From: Flavobacteriales bacterium
Lineage (GTDB): Bacteria; Bacteroidota; Bacteroidia; Flavobacteriales_F; PHOS-HE28
Assembly: GCA_016705955.1 (NCBI GenBank)
Contig: JADJKO010000003.1
Coordinates: 62,001-126,000 of the forward strand
Reading direction: 5' to 3'
Length of the DNA stretch: 64,000 bases
The notes beneath the pieces are model-generated. The model saw nothing but the letters and a program-made list of their open reading frames with translations. It was not told where the DNA came from and made no database searches. Below are positions 1-9,257 of the stretch, piece after piece. A program made the translations under genes and the position numbers. Position 1 is the first letter of the stretch. The number at the start of each line of letters is the position of its first letter.

Positions 1-1137
1 CGTCGCTTGGACGCGCTCGGCCGGTACACCGGGTACGGACAGGTCGATCGGATTCTCCACACCACGGTAGAGGACGTTCATCTTCGTGGGTGAAGCGACG
101 AGTAGCGGCGCCATCACTTGGAACGACGTGGTGTAAGGCACTTCTTCCACGCCCTTCGGTCCATCAAATCGGATAATGCCTTCGACCACTTGCTCCCCGA
201 TGCTAATACCGCGCAGGCGGAGCTTCGCTTTGCCATCCGCGCCGATCGGCAATGTGGTGCCATCCTTCATCGTCACGCGCGGCGCGTTCTTCGGGTCGTA
301 GGCCGCGAGGAAGACATCCGCCCGGAAGGAATCACCGGCCATGATCAAACTGCTTTGGGGCACTACGGCGGTGGTGAGCGTTCCGAACTTGTAGTCGTCC
401 ACTTCCACGGAACGGTAGAGCCATTTCACCATGTCGTTCTCCGCTGCGCGGATGTCCGCTTGCAACTTGCTCAGCGTTGCTACGCCAGCGGCGAGTGGCA
501 CGTCGTAGAAGTTGATGCTCTCCCAGTTGTTCATCGTCCCACTGGCATCGCGCCGGTCGCTGAAATCGAAAAGGGCATCCAGCGCGGCAGAGAGTGCGAC
601 ACCCTTCTCACCAGCAAGCGCCTTGAGGCTATCGCGAAACGCACTGATGTTCGATCGTAGTTCGTAGGCGGTTCCAGGACCTTTGCTCGGCATCGCAGGT
701 TCGCTTCCCACGAGGGCTTGCGTGAGCACATCGCGATCATCCTTCATCTCCAACGCCAGGAGCGCACGTAGGGTGTCCCTTCCCGTCGCGTCCTTCCCCT
801 TGAGCGCGGAGAGTTCAATACCGTCCGCTTTGGCCACCGCATCCGCCTTGATGTCCTCGATGTGATGCACAAGAGAATCAGCCATCGCTTTCACGCGCAA
901 CGCTTCCTGGTGCTTCACTGCGAACTTCTCCGGGAAGCGGGTCGCCATATCCGCGAACACGGTGTACTCCACCCGGGACCGCTCCTCGTGTGCGCGTTCA
1001 CTTCGCACGAGTTCGGCATCCATGACGGCGAATGCATCGAGGACCTCCTTGCTCACGTTCAGCGCGAGGATCGCAGTGAGCACGAGGTACATCATGTTGA
1101 TCATCTTCTGCCGAGGAGGCATCTTCATGCTGGACAT
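1..1137 (-). CDS. GldM-family gliding/T9SS protein, second copy (partial)
   Basis: The reading frame is open from an ATG at 1137 to the window edge, so about 379 residues are present and the C-terminus is missing. It is a paralogue of the GldM at 4117-5748: both begin with a PRQKMINMMYLVLTA-type start, one N-terminal membrane helix, a shared SGTMNNW segment and a shared SPTKMNV(F/L)YRGV(D/E)NP segment in the beta-domain region. Arginine 9, the residue equivalent to the one that meets the GldL glutamate in the F. johnsoniae motor, is kept. GldM proteins form the periplasmic shaft of the T9SS motor; this copy probably does the same or a variant job. It lies 75 bp downstream of the ABC-F gene on the same strand and is separated from the main cluster by a terminator. 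Confidence 0.85.
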   Translation of the reverse strand, partial: MSSMKMPPRQKMINMMYLVLTAILALNVSKEVLDAFAVMDAELVRSERAHEERSRVEYTVFADMATRFPEKFAVKHQEALRVKAMADSLVHHIEDIKADAVAKADGIELSALKGKDATGRDTLRALLALEMKDDRDVLTQALVGSEPAMPSKGPGTAYELRSNISAFRDSLKALAGEKGVALSAALDALFDFSDRRDASGTMNNWESINFYDVPLAAGVATLSKLQADIRAAENDMVKWLYRSVEVDDYKFGTLTTAVVPQSSLIMAGDSFRADVFLAAYDPKNAPRVTMKDGTTLPIGADGKAKLRLRGISIGEQVVEGIIRFDGPKGVEEVPYTTSFQVMAPLLVASPTKMNVLYRGVENPIDLSVPGVPAERVQAT

Positions 1138-1212
1138 GGGCGTGGTGTTATGATGATGCGGCGTGCATCACCGAACATCCAATGCCGGCTCTTCGATGAA
1201 GTAACGCGGAAC

Positions 1213-3153
1213 TCAGGCGGTCTTCTCCTCGCCGAGCTCCTCCAGTCGCACGGAAGCGTCCTCCCACTCCTTCATGGTCGTCGCGATCCGCTTGGCGATC
1301 TCGCCCATGCTCTCGTAGCCTTTCTGTACTTCGGCAGCGGCAGTACCACCTTTCATCACAGCGGATTGTAATTGCTTCTCCTCTTGTTCCAATTCGGCGA
1401 GTTGCTTCTCCAAACGTTGCACCTGGTTCTGGACCTGACGACGCTCCTTGTCGCGCTCACGCTTCTCGCCCTGATCGCTCTTGTTCGCCTTGTTGCCCTT
1501 CCCGCTCTTCGTGTTCGTTCGCTCGGATGACTTGCCGATATCGGCGCCTTGCAAGGCCTTGCGCTTCTCGATCAGTTCGAGGATGTCCATATGCTGATCG
1601 CGGATCCGGAACTCATCCAGTTCCAGCAACCGGTTCGTCAGATCATGCAGGAAGTCACGATCGTGACTGACAAGCAGGAAAGTGCCATCGTAGCTCTTCA
1701 ACGCCTCCTTCAACACATCCTTGCTTTGGATGTCCAGGTGGTGCGTAGGCTCGTCAAGGAGCAGGAAGTTCAACGGCTTCAGCAACATGCAGCAGAGCGC
1801 CAAGCGTGCGCGTTCTCCACCACTAAGGACCTTCACCTTCTTGTCCACGTCATCGCCGCTGAACATGAAAGCGCCCAACATTGCACGGATCCGTGGGCGG
1901 TTGTCCTCGCTTGCGGCGTACTCGGCGGTCTCCATCACGGTGCTGAGCGGGTTCATGCGTTCGGGCATGTCCTGCGCGTAGTAACCCACGATCACATTGT
2001 GTCCCAAGCGGATCTCCCCATCGTAGGGCTCCTCCCCCATGATCATGCGCACCAAGGTGCTCTTCCCGGTTCCATTCGCACCGACAAGGGCAAGGTGCTC
2101 ACCCTTCGCGATCGTCAGCTCGCCTCCTTCGAAGATCTTCTTCTCGCCGTAGGATTTGCTCACACCCTTCACCTCGCAGACGATCTTCCCGGAACTTGGT
2201 GCAGGCGGGAACTTCACCAACATCTTCCGGAGGTCCTCATCGTCCACCTCGATGCGCTCCAGCTTTTCAAGCTTCGTGATCAAGCTCTGGGCGAAAGCTG
2301 CTTTGCTTGCCTTCGCGCGGAACTTGTTGATGAGGTCCTGGGTCTGCTCGATGTAGCGCTGTTGATCCTTGGCTTGGGCCGCTTGTTGCTCACGCTCCAC
2401 TTTCCGCAGCTCCACGTATTGGCTCCAAGGCACTTTGCGGTCGATGAGCTTCCCACTGAAGACCTCCAGCGTTCGCTTCGTTAGGCGATCTAGGAAGGTC
2501 TTGTCGTGACTGATCAAGACGAGTGCCGCAGGATACGTACGCAACAGGTCCTCCAGCCATTGGATCGCGGGAAGGTCCAAGTGGTTGGTCGGCTCGTCCA
2601 GTAGAAGCAGGTCCGGCTGCATGAGAAGGATGCGTGCTAACTCGGCCCGCATGCGCCAGCCACCGCTGAGTTCCTTCATCTTCCGGTGCATGTCCTCTCC
2701 CACGAAGCCGATACCCTTAAGCATCCGCTCCACTTGCATGTCGTGGTCCGAAGCCCCGATCGCATTCAGTCGTTCGTGTGCATGCGCGAGCAACGTGGCG
2801 AGCTCGATGGCCTCCTCGTCGGTCGTTGACTTTTCGAGATCGGAGGTGATGTGCTCGATCTGCTCGTTCAGCTTTTGTGCTTCGGCAAACGCCTTCTCAG
2901 CCACTTCCCAAGGCGTGAGTTCGAGGTTGTGCGCCATCTCTTGCGGGAGATAGCCGACCGTTAGCTCACGCGGCTTGCCAATGGTGCCAGTATCGTAGTT
3001 CTGCTGGCCTGCAATGATCTTCAGCAGGGTACTCTTTCCCGCTCCGTTGCGACCGACCAAGCCGATACGATCATCGCTCCCGATGAAGAAGGAGACCCCG
3101 TCGAACATGGGGCGCGGGCCGAAATGAAGTGTGAGTCCTTGTACGGTGATCAT
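1213..3153 (-). CDS. ABC-F family ATPase (Uup/YheS-like)
   Basis: A 646-residue protein with two ABC ATPase domains and no membrane segments, typical of soluble ABC-F proteins that act on ribosomes or on DNA branch structures. Domain 1 has Walker A GRNGAGKST, signature LSGGW and Walker B LLLLDEPTNHLD; a charged linker follows; domain 2 has GANGTGKST, LSGGE and LLLDEPTHHLD. The C-terminal 100 or so residues are a lysine- and glutamate-rich coiled coil, as in Uup. The second domain has THHLD rather than the usual TNHLD. The start at 3153 gives the canonical MITVQGLTLHFG opening. It stands between two GldM-type genes but is preceded by a terminator, so co-transcription with the T9SS genes is unlikely. 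The exact ABC-F subfamily is not resolved. Confidence 0.93.
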   Translation of the reverse strand: MITVQGLTLHFGPRPMFDGVSFFIGSDDRIGLVGRNGAGKSTLLKIIAGQQNYDTGTIGKPRELTVGYLPQEMAHNLELTPWEVAEKAFAEAQKLNEQIEHITSDLEKSTTDEEAIELATLLAHAHERLNAIGASDHDMQVERMLKGIGFVGEDMHRKMKELSGGWRMRAELARILLMQPDLLLLDEPTNHLDLPAIQWLEDLLRTYPAALVLISHDKTFLDRLTKRTLEVFSGKLIDRKVPWSQYVELRKVEREQQAAQAKDQQRYIEQTQDLINKFRAKASKAAFAQSLITKLEKLERIEVDDEDLRKMLVKFPPAPSSGKIVCEVKGVSKSYGEKKIFEGGELTIAKGEHLALVGANGTGKSTLVRMIMGEEPYDGEIRLGHNVIVGYYAQDMPERMNPLSTVMETAEYAASEDNRPRIRAMLGAFMFSGDDVDKKVKVLSGGERARLALCCMLLKPLNFLLLDEPTHHLDIQSKDVLKEALKSYDGTFLLVSHDRDFLHDLTNRLLELDEFRIRDQHMDILELIEKRKALQGADIGKSSERTNTKSGKGNKANKSDQGEKRERDKERRQVQNQVQRLEKQLAELEQEEKQLQSAVMKGGTAAAEVQKGYESMGEIAKRIATTMKEWEDASVRLEELGEEKTA

Positions 3154-3188
3154 CAGCTAGTAGGGGTCCCTAAAAGGGGCGCAAAAGT

Positions 3189-3217
3189 AGCAAAGCCCCG
3201 GAGGCCGGGGCTTTGCT
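3189..3217. terminator. Strong hairpin terminator after gldN
   Basis: A perfect 13-bp inverted repeat (AGCAAAGCCCCGG and its complement) with a 3-nt loop lies 22 bp past the gldN stop. On the minus strand it ends in a T-rich tract, so it should end the porP-gldKLMN transcript. Confidence 0.85.
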
Positions 3218-3238
3218 GATCAGAACGCTTGTGGCGCC

Positions 3239-4099
3239 CTAGAAATTCCAGAGGTCGTGCTCGAACTCGAACAGGGATTGCTTGATCTCCTCACCTTCGA
3301 GCAAGGCATCCAAGCCGGTCTTGTACGAGCTGATCTGGCGATCGTACACATTGCTCCACTTGGTGATGTAGCTGCTGAACTGGCGCTTCCAGAAGATGTC
3401 CTCATAGCTGCGGCGCTCGGCGTCATTTTCGCGGTTGAACGCATCCCAGTTCGCGAAGACATAGCGGCACTCCGGGTAGTACAACCAGAAGAGTTCCGCG
3501 TAACCACGCACTTCACCGTCCTCACCTCGAACCTCCTTCATGGGCGCGATGCCGATGATGCGGATGTCCATTGTGCTGCGCTGCTTGTCGAAGATCCAGT
3601 CCTCCTTGATCTTGTACATCTTGATGTCGCGCGACTCCAGGTCGATCTTCTGGACCACCATCTCCATATCACCGGTGGTCAGGTTCTCGGTGTATTGGGT
3701 GTCCATGCGCGTGAACATATCCTCCAACTGGGTCCGAAGCAGTGGCTTCCTGAATTCATCGTCCGTCAACAATGCACCGGGATCGTAAGCGGTGATCGAA
3801 CCATCCACCATCAATCCCTGCCTGATCACATCGAAGAGGCTTTTACGGTCATTAATGGCCTCCGTCGGGAAATACAACGGATGGTTCATCTTCTCCTTCA
3901 GGTCGATCTTGCGCCAAACACGTCGTGCCCACATCACATCCGCTTCACGGATATGCGTGTAGGGAACTACGCGCTTGGTCTTCGTGTGTTCCTTGATGAA
4001 AGCTCCATCAAGTACCGTCTGGGCCGACACCGTGGGTGCAGCGCAGAAGGCGATGACCGCGAGGGTCAAGGTGATCAGTAGCTTCTTCATGGTCCTCAT
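3239..4099 (-). CDS. gldN: Gliding motility / type IX secretion protein GldN
   Basis: Last gene of the porP-gldKLMN order that is conserved across Bacteroidota. The 286-residue product has an N-terminal signal peptide (MKKLLITLTLAVIAFCA, cleavage after VSA-Q) and a periplasmic domain with the family pattern READVMW, a KMNHPLYFP segment and a late LFWLYYPECR segment. GldN (PorN) binds the lipoprotein GldK (PorK) to make the periplasmic ring of the T9SS. The ATG at 4099 gives MRTMKKL; the ATG at 4090 (MKKL) is equally possible. The gene begins 17 bp after gldM, consistent with one operon, and is followed by a strong terminator. Confidence 0.95.
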   Translation of the reverse strand: MRTMKKLLITLTLAVIAFCAAPTVSAQTVLDGAFIKEHTKTKRVVPYTHIREADVMWARRVWRKIDLKEKMNHPLYFPTEAINDRKSLFDVIRQGLMVDGSITAYDPGALLTDDEFRKPLLRTQLEDMFTRMDTQYTENLTTGDMEMVVQKIDLESRDIKMYKIKEDWIFDKQRSTMDIRIIGIAPMKEVRGEDGEVRGYAELFWLYYPECRYVFANWDAFNRENDAERRSYEDIFWKRQFSSYITKWSNVYDRQISSYKTGLDALLEGEEIKQSLFEFEHDLWNF

Positions 4100-4116
4100 C
4101 GGGGTAAGCGATCGGT

Positions 4117-5748
4117 TTACACCACTTTGAACGAAAGGGAACCCAGGTTTCGTACGGTACCATCCGGACCGCGCGCCTTGATCCCCTCGATATAGATCTT
4201 CTGTCCCGGCTTGGCCTTGGCGAACATCTCCTTCATGTCGCCACTCACAGCCGGACCCTTGGTCAATTTCTCGATCGGCGTTCCACCCACGATCATGGTC
4301 ACCTTGAATTCGGTGATCTCAAAGCGCAGATCGAAGTCGAAGTCGATCATCTTGGCGATCACACCAGCTGCTGCAGTAAGCTCAGCCTTCTTGATCGTCT
4401 CGTCATTCAAACTCTTACCCGCGAAGAACGGTTGCGGATTGGGAACGTTCTTCACTCGGAACTTGACGCCGGGCATCGACTTCGATGTGCCATCCGGGTT
4501 CTTTACCGTCGCACCGATGACGGCTTCACTTTCCCGTCCGGGACGCATGACGTAGCCTTCGGCGGTTTTCACTAGTTCGCCATTGGTTTTGCTCGGAACG
4601 ATATCCTTATCGCTGTAACCGGAAACACTGATGCTGACCGGGTTGTCCACGCCACGATAGAAGACGTTCATCTTGGTCGGACTCACAACAAGGTTGGCAG
4701 TTGCCACCTCGTATTCCGCCGTGAACAATTCAGTTTGGAGTTCACCGCCGACAGGCTTGTACCGAATGATCCCGCTGACGGTCTTCAGTCCTTGACCTGA
4801 AGCGACCTGCTCGAGGATCGCTTGGGCGCCCTGCATTGGCAGAAGCGTGGAATCCCCAATGAACCGCTTGTTCAGGGTATCGATCCTGGCTCCGATGTAC
4901 ACCACGGGTGCGTTCTGGTCATCGTACGCACCCAAGAAGATCTCCGCACGGTAGGTGCTACCGACCGTTACATAGCTACTGCGTTGTTTGATGATGGCCG
5001 TGAGTTTGTTGAACTTGAAGCTCTTTCCCTCGACCGCATCCATCATACGCTTCACCACTTCGCCCTCCGCATTTCGCACGTCCGACTGGATCTTGCTCAG
5101 GATCGTGATCCCCGCAGCCATCGGCACGTGGTAGAAGTTGATGCTCGACCAGTTGTTCATGGTACCCGAAGCGTCCATGCGGTCATCGAAATTGAACAAG
5201 CGATCCACCGCAGCCGACAGTGTTGCGTCGTCAGGGCGGCTTCCCTTCACCAGATCGCGGAACGCCTCCAACTTGCCACGCAATTCACGCGCTGTGAACG
5301 GACCCTCCTTCGGCTCGCTCGGCTCGCTTCCGACCAGCATGGTGGTCAATTCATCGTGACTGTCCTTCTTGGTCACTTTCATCAGGTCAACAAGACGACC
5401 ATCCCCCAGAACGACGCTATCACGCGGCCATCCTTCAGAGGTCATGATCGCGCGAACCTTGATCGTGTCGATATAGGCGATCAGTTCCGCACCCGACGCT
5501 CTGATCTTTTCAGCGTCGGCCCATGCCGCACCATACTTGGCCGGGTTCTCCTTGGCGTTGGCCTCGAACGCGCTGTACTGCACATCCATCTTGTCCTTGA
5601 GAGACAACTTGGTGTTCTCCAGACCGTTGTTGACCGTCACGAAACTGTCCAGGATCTCCTTCGAAACGTTAAGCGCCAGCAGAGCCGTCAACACGAGGTA
5701 CATCATGTTGATCATCTTCTGTCTCGGCGACAATTTGCCACTTGCCAT
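4117..5748 (-). CDS. gldM: Gliding motility / type IX secretion motor protein GldM
   Basis: A 543-residue protein with one transmembrane helix at residues about 13-30 (MINMMYLVLTALLALNV) followed by a long periplasmic region. GldM (PorM) forms the dimeric shaft that passes through the GldL ring and carries force to the outer-membrane part of the T9SS. Arginine 9 (SPRQK) corresponds to the arginine known to interact with the proton-path glutamate of GldL. Length and domain pattern fit the family. It sits 17 bp upstream of gldN and 54 bp downstream of gldL in an apparent operon. A diverged second copy starts at 1137. Confidence 0.96.
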   Translation of the reverse strand: MASGKLSPRQKMINMMYLVLTALLALNVSKEILDSFVTVNNGLENTKLSLKDKMDVQYSAFEANAKENPAKYGAAWADAEKIRASGAELIAYIDTIKVRAIMTSEGWPRDSVVLGDGRLVDLMKVTKKDSHDELTTMLVGSEPSEPKEGPFTARELRGKLEAFRDLVKGSRPDDATLSAAVDRLFNFDDRMDASGTMNNWSSINFYHVPMAAGITILSKIQSDVRNAEGEVVKRMMDAVEGKSFKFNKLTAIIKQRSSYVTVGSTYRAEIFLGAYDDQNAPVVYIGARIDTLNKRFIGDSTLLPMQGAQAILEQVASGQGLKTVSGIIRYKPVGGELQTELFTAEYEVATANLVVSPTKMNVFYRGVDNPVSISVSGYSDKDIVPSKTNGELVKTAEGYVMRPGRESEAVIGATVKNPDGTSKSMPGVKFRVKNVPNPQPFFAGKSLNDETIKKAELTAAAGVIAKMIDFDFDLRFEITEFKVTMIVGGTPIEKLTKGPAVSGDMKEMFAKAKPGQKIYIEGIKARGPDGTVRNLGSLSFKVV

Positions 5749-5802
5749 CTCTGATCGACCGGGTTAGGTTTGGTTGGGGTCTGGTTCGCTGGACTGGTTC
5801 CG

Positions 5803-6591
5803 TCAGCGGATGGTCATTGCTGCGAGCATGTTGCCATACACGGTGTTGAGCTTCGCGAGGTTGTCGCTGAGCACCGCGATGTTCTCCTTGTAGCGCTTGG
5901 TATCGTCCACGGAGTTGCGCAAGTTGGTCATCATCTCGCCCATGCCTTCGAACATCTGGTTCGCTGCCTCGAGCTTCTCGCGACTGGTCTTCAGTTGCAA
6001 CTCGTACATCTCGTTCAGGTCCGAAAGGTTCTGGCTCATGCGCTTCAGGTTCTGCCCGGCATTCTTGCCCGCGTCCGCACTGGTGCTGAGGTCGGCCAAG
6101 CTCTCGCTCGCCTTCGCATAGCTATCACTCAAGGTGGTCACTTTGGAAGTGGCATCCTTCAAGCTGTTCGCGTATTCGTTCGTGGCGGCCGCTGCCCCCG
6201 TGATCTGGCCCATCTGCTTGGCCTGATCGCTCAATGAACGCATACCATCACCCAAGCTTGCGATGAGTTCGGGTTCGATCTTCGCACTCTCCAGCATGTC
6301 ATCCAACTGCTCCGTGATGGAACGCTGGTCCTCCTTGCTGAAATCGTCCCCCTCGGACTTCTCGCCGGTGGCGAGTTCCGGATACACGAGGCTCCAATCC
6401 GGATCCTCATGCGGCGGTTCGAATGCCGAGAAGAAGAAGATGATCGCTTCCGTGCTCAATCCAAGGATCAGGAAAAAGCTGGCCAAGGGCCAGTGCTGGA
6501 TCTTGAATAGAGCACCAATGATCACGACCGCGGCACCGATGCCGTACAACTTGGCCATGAAGTTCTTCCACTTCTTGCTCCCGGGTTTCAT
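5803..6591 (-). CDS. gldL: Gliding motility / type IX secretion motor protein GldL
   Basis: The 262-residue product has two N-terminal membrane helices (about residues 16-31 and 37-56) and a long coiled-coil-like cytoplasmic tail. The second helix carries glutamate 48 in LSTEAIIFFF, which aligns with the glutamate that the F. johnsoniae motor uses in the proton path. GldL forms the pentameric inner-membrane stator around GldM and turns proton flow into rotation. The start gives MKPGSKKW, the usual opening. Position between gldK and gldM is the conserved one. Confidence 0.96.
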   Translation of the reverse strand: MKPGSKKWKNFMAKLYGIGAAVVIIGALFKIQHWPLASFFLILGLSTEAIIFFFSAFEPPHEDPDWSLVYPELATGEKSEGDDFSKEDQRSITEQLDDMLESAKIEPELIASLGDGMRSLSDQAKQMGQITGAAAATNEYANSLKDATSKVTTLSDSYAKASESLADLSTSADAGKNAGQNLKRMSQNLSDLNEMYELQLKTSREKLEAANQMFEGMGEMMTNLRNSVDDTKRYKENIAVLSDNLAKLNTVYGNMLAAMTIR

Positions 6592-6682
6592 CGTTCGTCC
6601 TTGCGTTTTAGGGTTCGTCTGTTGAGGGAATAGTCAAATAATGCGACCGTGCTGGTTCGGTAACGGTCACACGTCTTGCTCA

Positions 6683-8068
6683 CTAAAGGTCTTCTGCGTT
6701 CACTGCCTTACCGCGACCCAAATAGGTCATGACGGAACGGAAGCCAATGTACGCCTTGGTGGTATCCTGGTACTCGTAGCTGCGCGTGCCGGTCTGCATG
6801 TAGTATCCGATGTCCTTCCAAGAGCCACCACGGATCACTTTCCGCTTTAACGATGGCGCGTCCGTTGCCAGAGCGTCATAGCTGTACTCGGGGTTCAGGT
6901 CGTGGTCGAAATCATACACGCTCTCGTCGAACGCGGTGCTCGTCCACTCCGCTACGTTACCTGACATCTGGTACAAGCCATAATCGTTGGGCGTGTAGCT
7001 ATCCACAGGCACCGTATGGAATCCACCGTCATCCACGTAGTTGCCATGCAACGGCTTGAAATTTCCGAGGAAGCAGCCCTGACGGTTTCGCACATAGGGA
7101 CCGCCCCAAGGATAAGGAGCTTGATCGAGTCCACCGCGTGAAGCATATTCCCACTCCGCCTCTGTAGGCAGGCGGAAACGATTCACGAAAGCTTCTCCAT
7201 TATTCTCCAGCCAACTGTTCATGAGTTGCGTACGCCACACATTGAACGCGGTAGCCTGCACCCAGGTCACACCCACCAGCGGATAGTCGTCGTAGGCCGG
7301 ATGCCAGAAGTAATTCTCCGTCATCGGCTCATTGAAGGAGTACGTGAAGTCATGCACCCAAACCAAGGTATCGGGGTACACATTGATCACCTCCTTGATG
7401 ATGAACTTGCTGCGATCGCTATGGCCGCGGATCGCATTGTTCTGGCCTTTCACGTTGGTGTAGCTCAGATCCAGATCACGCGCCCAGTTGCTCGGGGTTC
7501 CTTTCCGGGCCGCCTCCTTCAGGTCGATCCAGTAGTACTCGAACATCAATTTGCGCGTGTCGATCTCCTTACGGCGATAGAACCGCTCGCTTTCGCTCAG
7601 GAACATGTCGGCCAAGGCCTCGCGCTCTTCATCGCCGTACCAGTTGATACGCTCCCTCCAGTTGATCACCGGTGGGTCGATCTCCTCACCGAACTCATCC
7701 TCACTGATGATGTGCTCGCCGATGTCCTCATCACCCAGGATCCGCTTCGCAATGGAATCCCGCACGTAATACACGAATTGGCGGTACTCATTGTTGGTGA
7801 TCTCCGTCTGGTCGATGTAGAAGGCTTGGACGGAGACCGTCTTGCTCTTCGTGACCATGGCATAGGGAACATCCTGATCACTGGGACCCATGATGTAGCT
7901 ACCCATCGGAATGTAGTTCATCCCATAGGGATCAACCTGGTACCAACCTGGCCTGCCTTGGGCGCCGATGAGCTGCCCCTGACCGCCTCCACCGCAGCTC
8001 GCCAGCAAGCCTACGGCGCCGAGAATCAAGATGGGACGTTGCATGTTCTTCCTGTTTTGCCGCTCCAT
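6683..8068 (-). CDS. gldK: Gliding motility / type IX secretion lipoprotein GldK
   Basis: GldK (PorK) is an outer-membrane lipoprotein with a formylglycine-generating-enzyme-like fold that forms the periplasmic ring with GldN. I place the start at the ATG at 8068 because an AAGGAAG sequence precedes it and the first 30 residues then make a lipoprotein signal ending in the lipobox LLASC; the ATG at 8044 (MQRPILIL) is the alternative. The body shows the sulfatase-modifying-factor pattern: IPMGSYIMG near the start, FYIDQTEITN, RLPTEAEWEYASRGG, MSGNVAEWTS and VIRGGSWKD, ending near GFRSV. The open frame upstream of 8068 lacks signal-peptide features. About 461 residues. Confidence 0.95.
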   Translation of the reverse strand: MERQNRKNMQRPILILGAVGLLASCGGGGQGQLIGAQGRPGWYQVDPYGMNYIPMGSYIMGPSDQDVPYAMVTKSKTVSVQAFYIDQTEITNNEYRQFVYYVRDSIAKRILGDEDIGEHIISEDEFGEEIDPPVINWRERINWYGDEEREALADMFLSESERFYRRKEIDTRKLMFEYYWIDLKEAARKGTPSNWARDLDLSYTNVKGQNNAIRGHSDRSKFIIKEVINVYPDTLVWVHDFTYSFNEPMTENYFWHPAYDDYPLVGVTWVQATAFNVWRTQLMNSWLENNGEAFVNRFRLPTEAEWEYASRGGLDQAPYPWGGPYVRNRQGCFLGNFKPLHGNYVDDGGFHTVPVDSYTPNDYGLYQMSGNVAEWTSTAFDESVYDFDHDLNPEYSYDALATDAPSLKRKVIRGGSWKDIGYYMQTGTRSYEYQDTTKAYIGFRSVMTYLGRGKAVNAEDL

Positions 8069-8165
8069 GTCTTCCTTGCAGGGATCCTTGATATAGGTGC
8101 TTCGGGTAAGCGAACACCTAAGACGAGGCACTTTACGGCAGTTTGGGTTGTTGGGTTTCGGTCGA

Positions 8166-9095
8166 TTAGAGGAACAAGGGGTTCCTGTAGATCTGGACAT
8201 CTGGTGGTTTCACCAGCAATACACAGTAATTCACCATCAATTCGTGACTGCCACTGCTGTAATTGCGCAGCTTCGAGGTGGTGATGTCATAGCTATAACC
8301 CACCTTCAACATCGACTTGGTATTCGGCTTGAACTGGTAACCGATCAACGGCGCGATCGCATCCTCCGTCCGGTAAGAAACGCCCAACCAGACCATGTTA
8401 TTATAGAGGAAGGTGCCGGTGATGTCGAACTGGGTGGAGGTTCCGTCACTCTTCATCAATACGCTAGGCTGCACAACGTACTTCGGGTCGCCCTTCAATT
8501 TCCAATTGTAGCCGGCCTGAAGGAAATAGTGGCGACGCTGCTGGATGCTCACATTGCTCAACTCCACCTCGGTAAGGTGTGTGCTGGAGAAACCCGCCCA
8601 CAGGGTCGGACTCACATAATACAGTCCTGCCGCGAGATCCCAGCCCATATCACTGTTGCCATTCGCAGGAATGGAGTTGTCCTGGGAGATGGGATCCGTC
8701 GCCTGCCAATCGTTACCAAGGGTGTGACTCATCAGGCCTGCTGCCAAACCGATACCGATGGTTCCCGGTCCGATCTTCCGATGGAAGGAATAGCTCAACC
8801 GGGCATAGGTGCTCTTCTGCTGCCCGAGTTTGTCAAGGAATACGGAAAGTCCAACCCCGCTACTGATCCGCTTGATGGACCCATGAACGTTCAACAAGGC
8901 GGTCTTGGGTGCCCCATCGAAGCCGGTCCATTGCTGTCGGAGCAGCATGGTTCCACAAAGTTCCCCGGTCGTACCAGCAACCCCGGGGTTGATGGACAAG
9001 CGGTCGAACATGTATTGGGTGAACTGCGGATCCTGCTGCGCGAACGACGCGCTTGCCACGGCCGCGCATAGTGCTGCGGTAATTATCCCCCTCAT
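8166..9095 (-). CDS. PorP/SprF family type IX secretion outer-membrane protein
   Basis: The product (about 309 residues from the ATG at 9095) has a signal peptide ending SFA-Q and the hallmark PorP/SprF opening QQDPQFTQYMF followed by NPGVAG. The rest is a run of amphipathic strands expected of a 14-strand outer-membrane barrel. Members connect T9SS parts or cargo to the outer membrane. It is the first gene of the porP-gldKLMN arrangement. The frame extends upstream to 9170 but the upstream part has no signal sequence, and a promoter-like motif lies at 9167-9196, so the later start is preferred. Confidence 0.93.
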   Translation of the reverse strand: MRGIITAALCAAVASASFAQQDPQFTQYMFDRLSINPGVAGTTGELCGTMLLRQQWTGFDGAPKTALLNVHGSIKRISSGVGLSVFLDKLGQQKSTYARLSYSFHRKIGPGTIGIGLAAGLMSHTLGNDWQATDPISQDNSIPANGNSDMGWDLAAGLYYVSPTLWAGFSSTHLTEVELSNVSIQQRRHYFLQAGYNWKLKGDPKYVVQPSVLMKSDGTSTQFDITGTFLYNNMVWLGVSYRTEDAIAPLIGYQFKPNTKSMLKVGYSYDITTSKLRNYSSGSHELMVNYCVLLVKPPDVQIYRNPLFL

Positions 9096-9166
9096 GCTGT
9101 TGTTCCGTTCGGTATGGAGCCTCGCATTCGTGGGGAAAAGTGACATACCAGCCCCAAGAACCGGCG

Positions 9167-9196
9167 CCAATATAGCAAATCCCCTTACCCACCAAA
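9167..9196 (-). promoter_or_regulatory. Bacteroidota-type promoter for the porP-gldKLMN operon
   Basis: On the minus strand TTTG (9196-9193) is followed after 18 nt by TATATTGG (9174-9167), close to the Bacteroidota -33 TTTG / -7 TAnnTTTG consensus. Transcription would begin near 9160, about 65 nt before the porP start. Confidence 0.5.
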
Positions 9197-9257
9197 TCCA
9201 CCCGCATTCCCCTAGCGCCTGGATCCAACCACATTGGCCGCACAGGCCGATCGACGC

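Noticed and set aside
1549..2484. Long plus-strand open frame opposite the ABC-F gene
   Set aside because: It is antisense to a complete two-domain ATPase; leucine/histidine-rich translation without motifs is typical of a shadow frame in GC-rich DNA.
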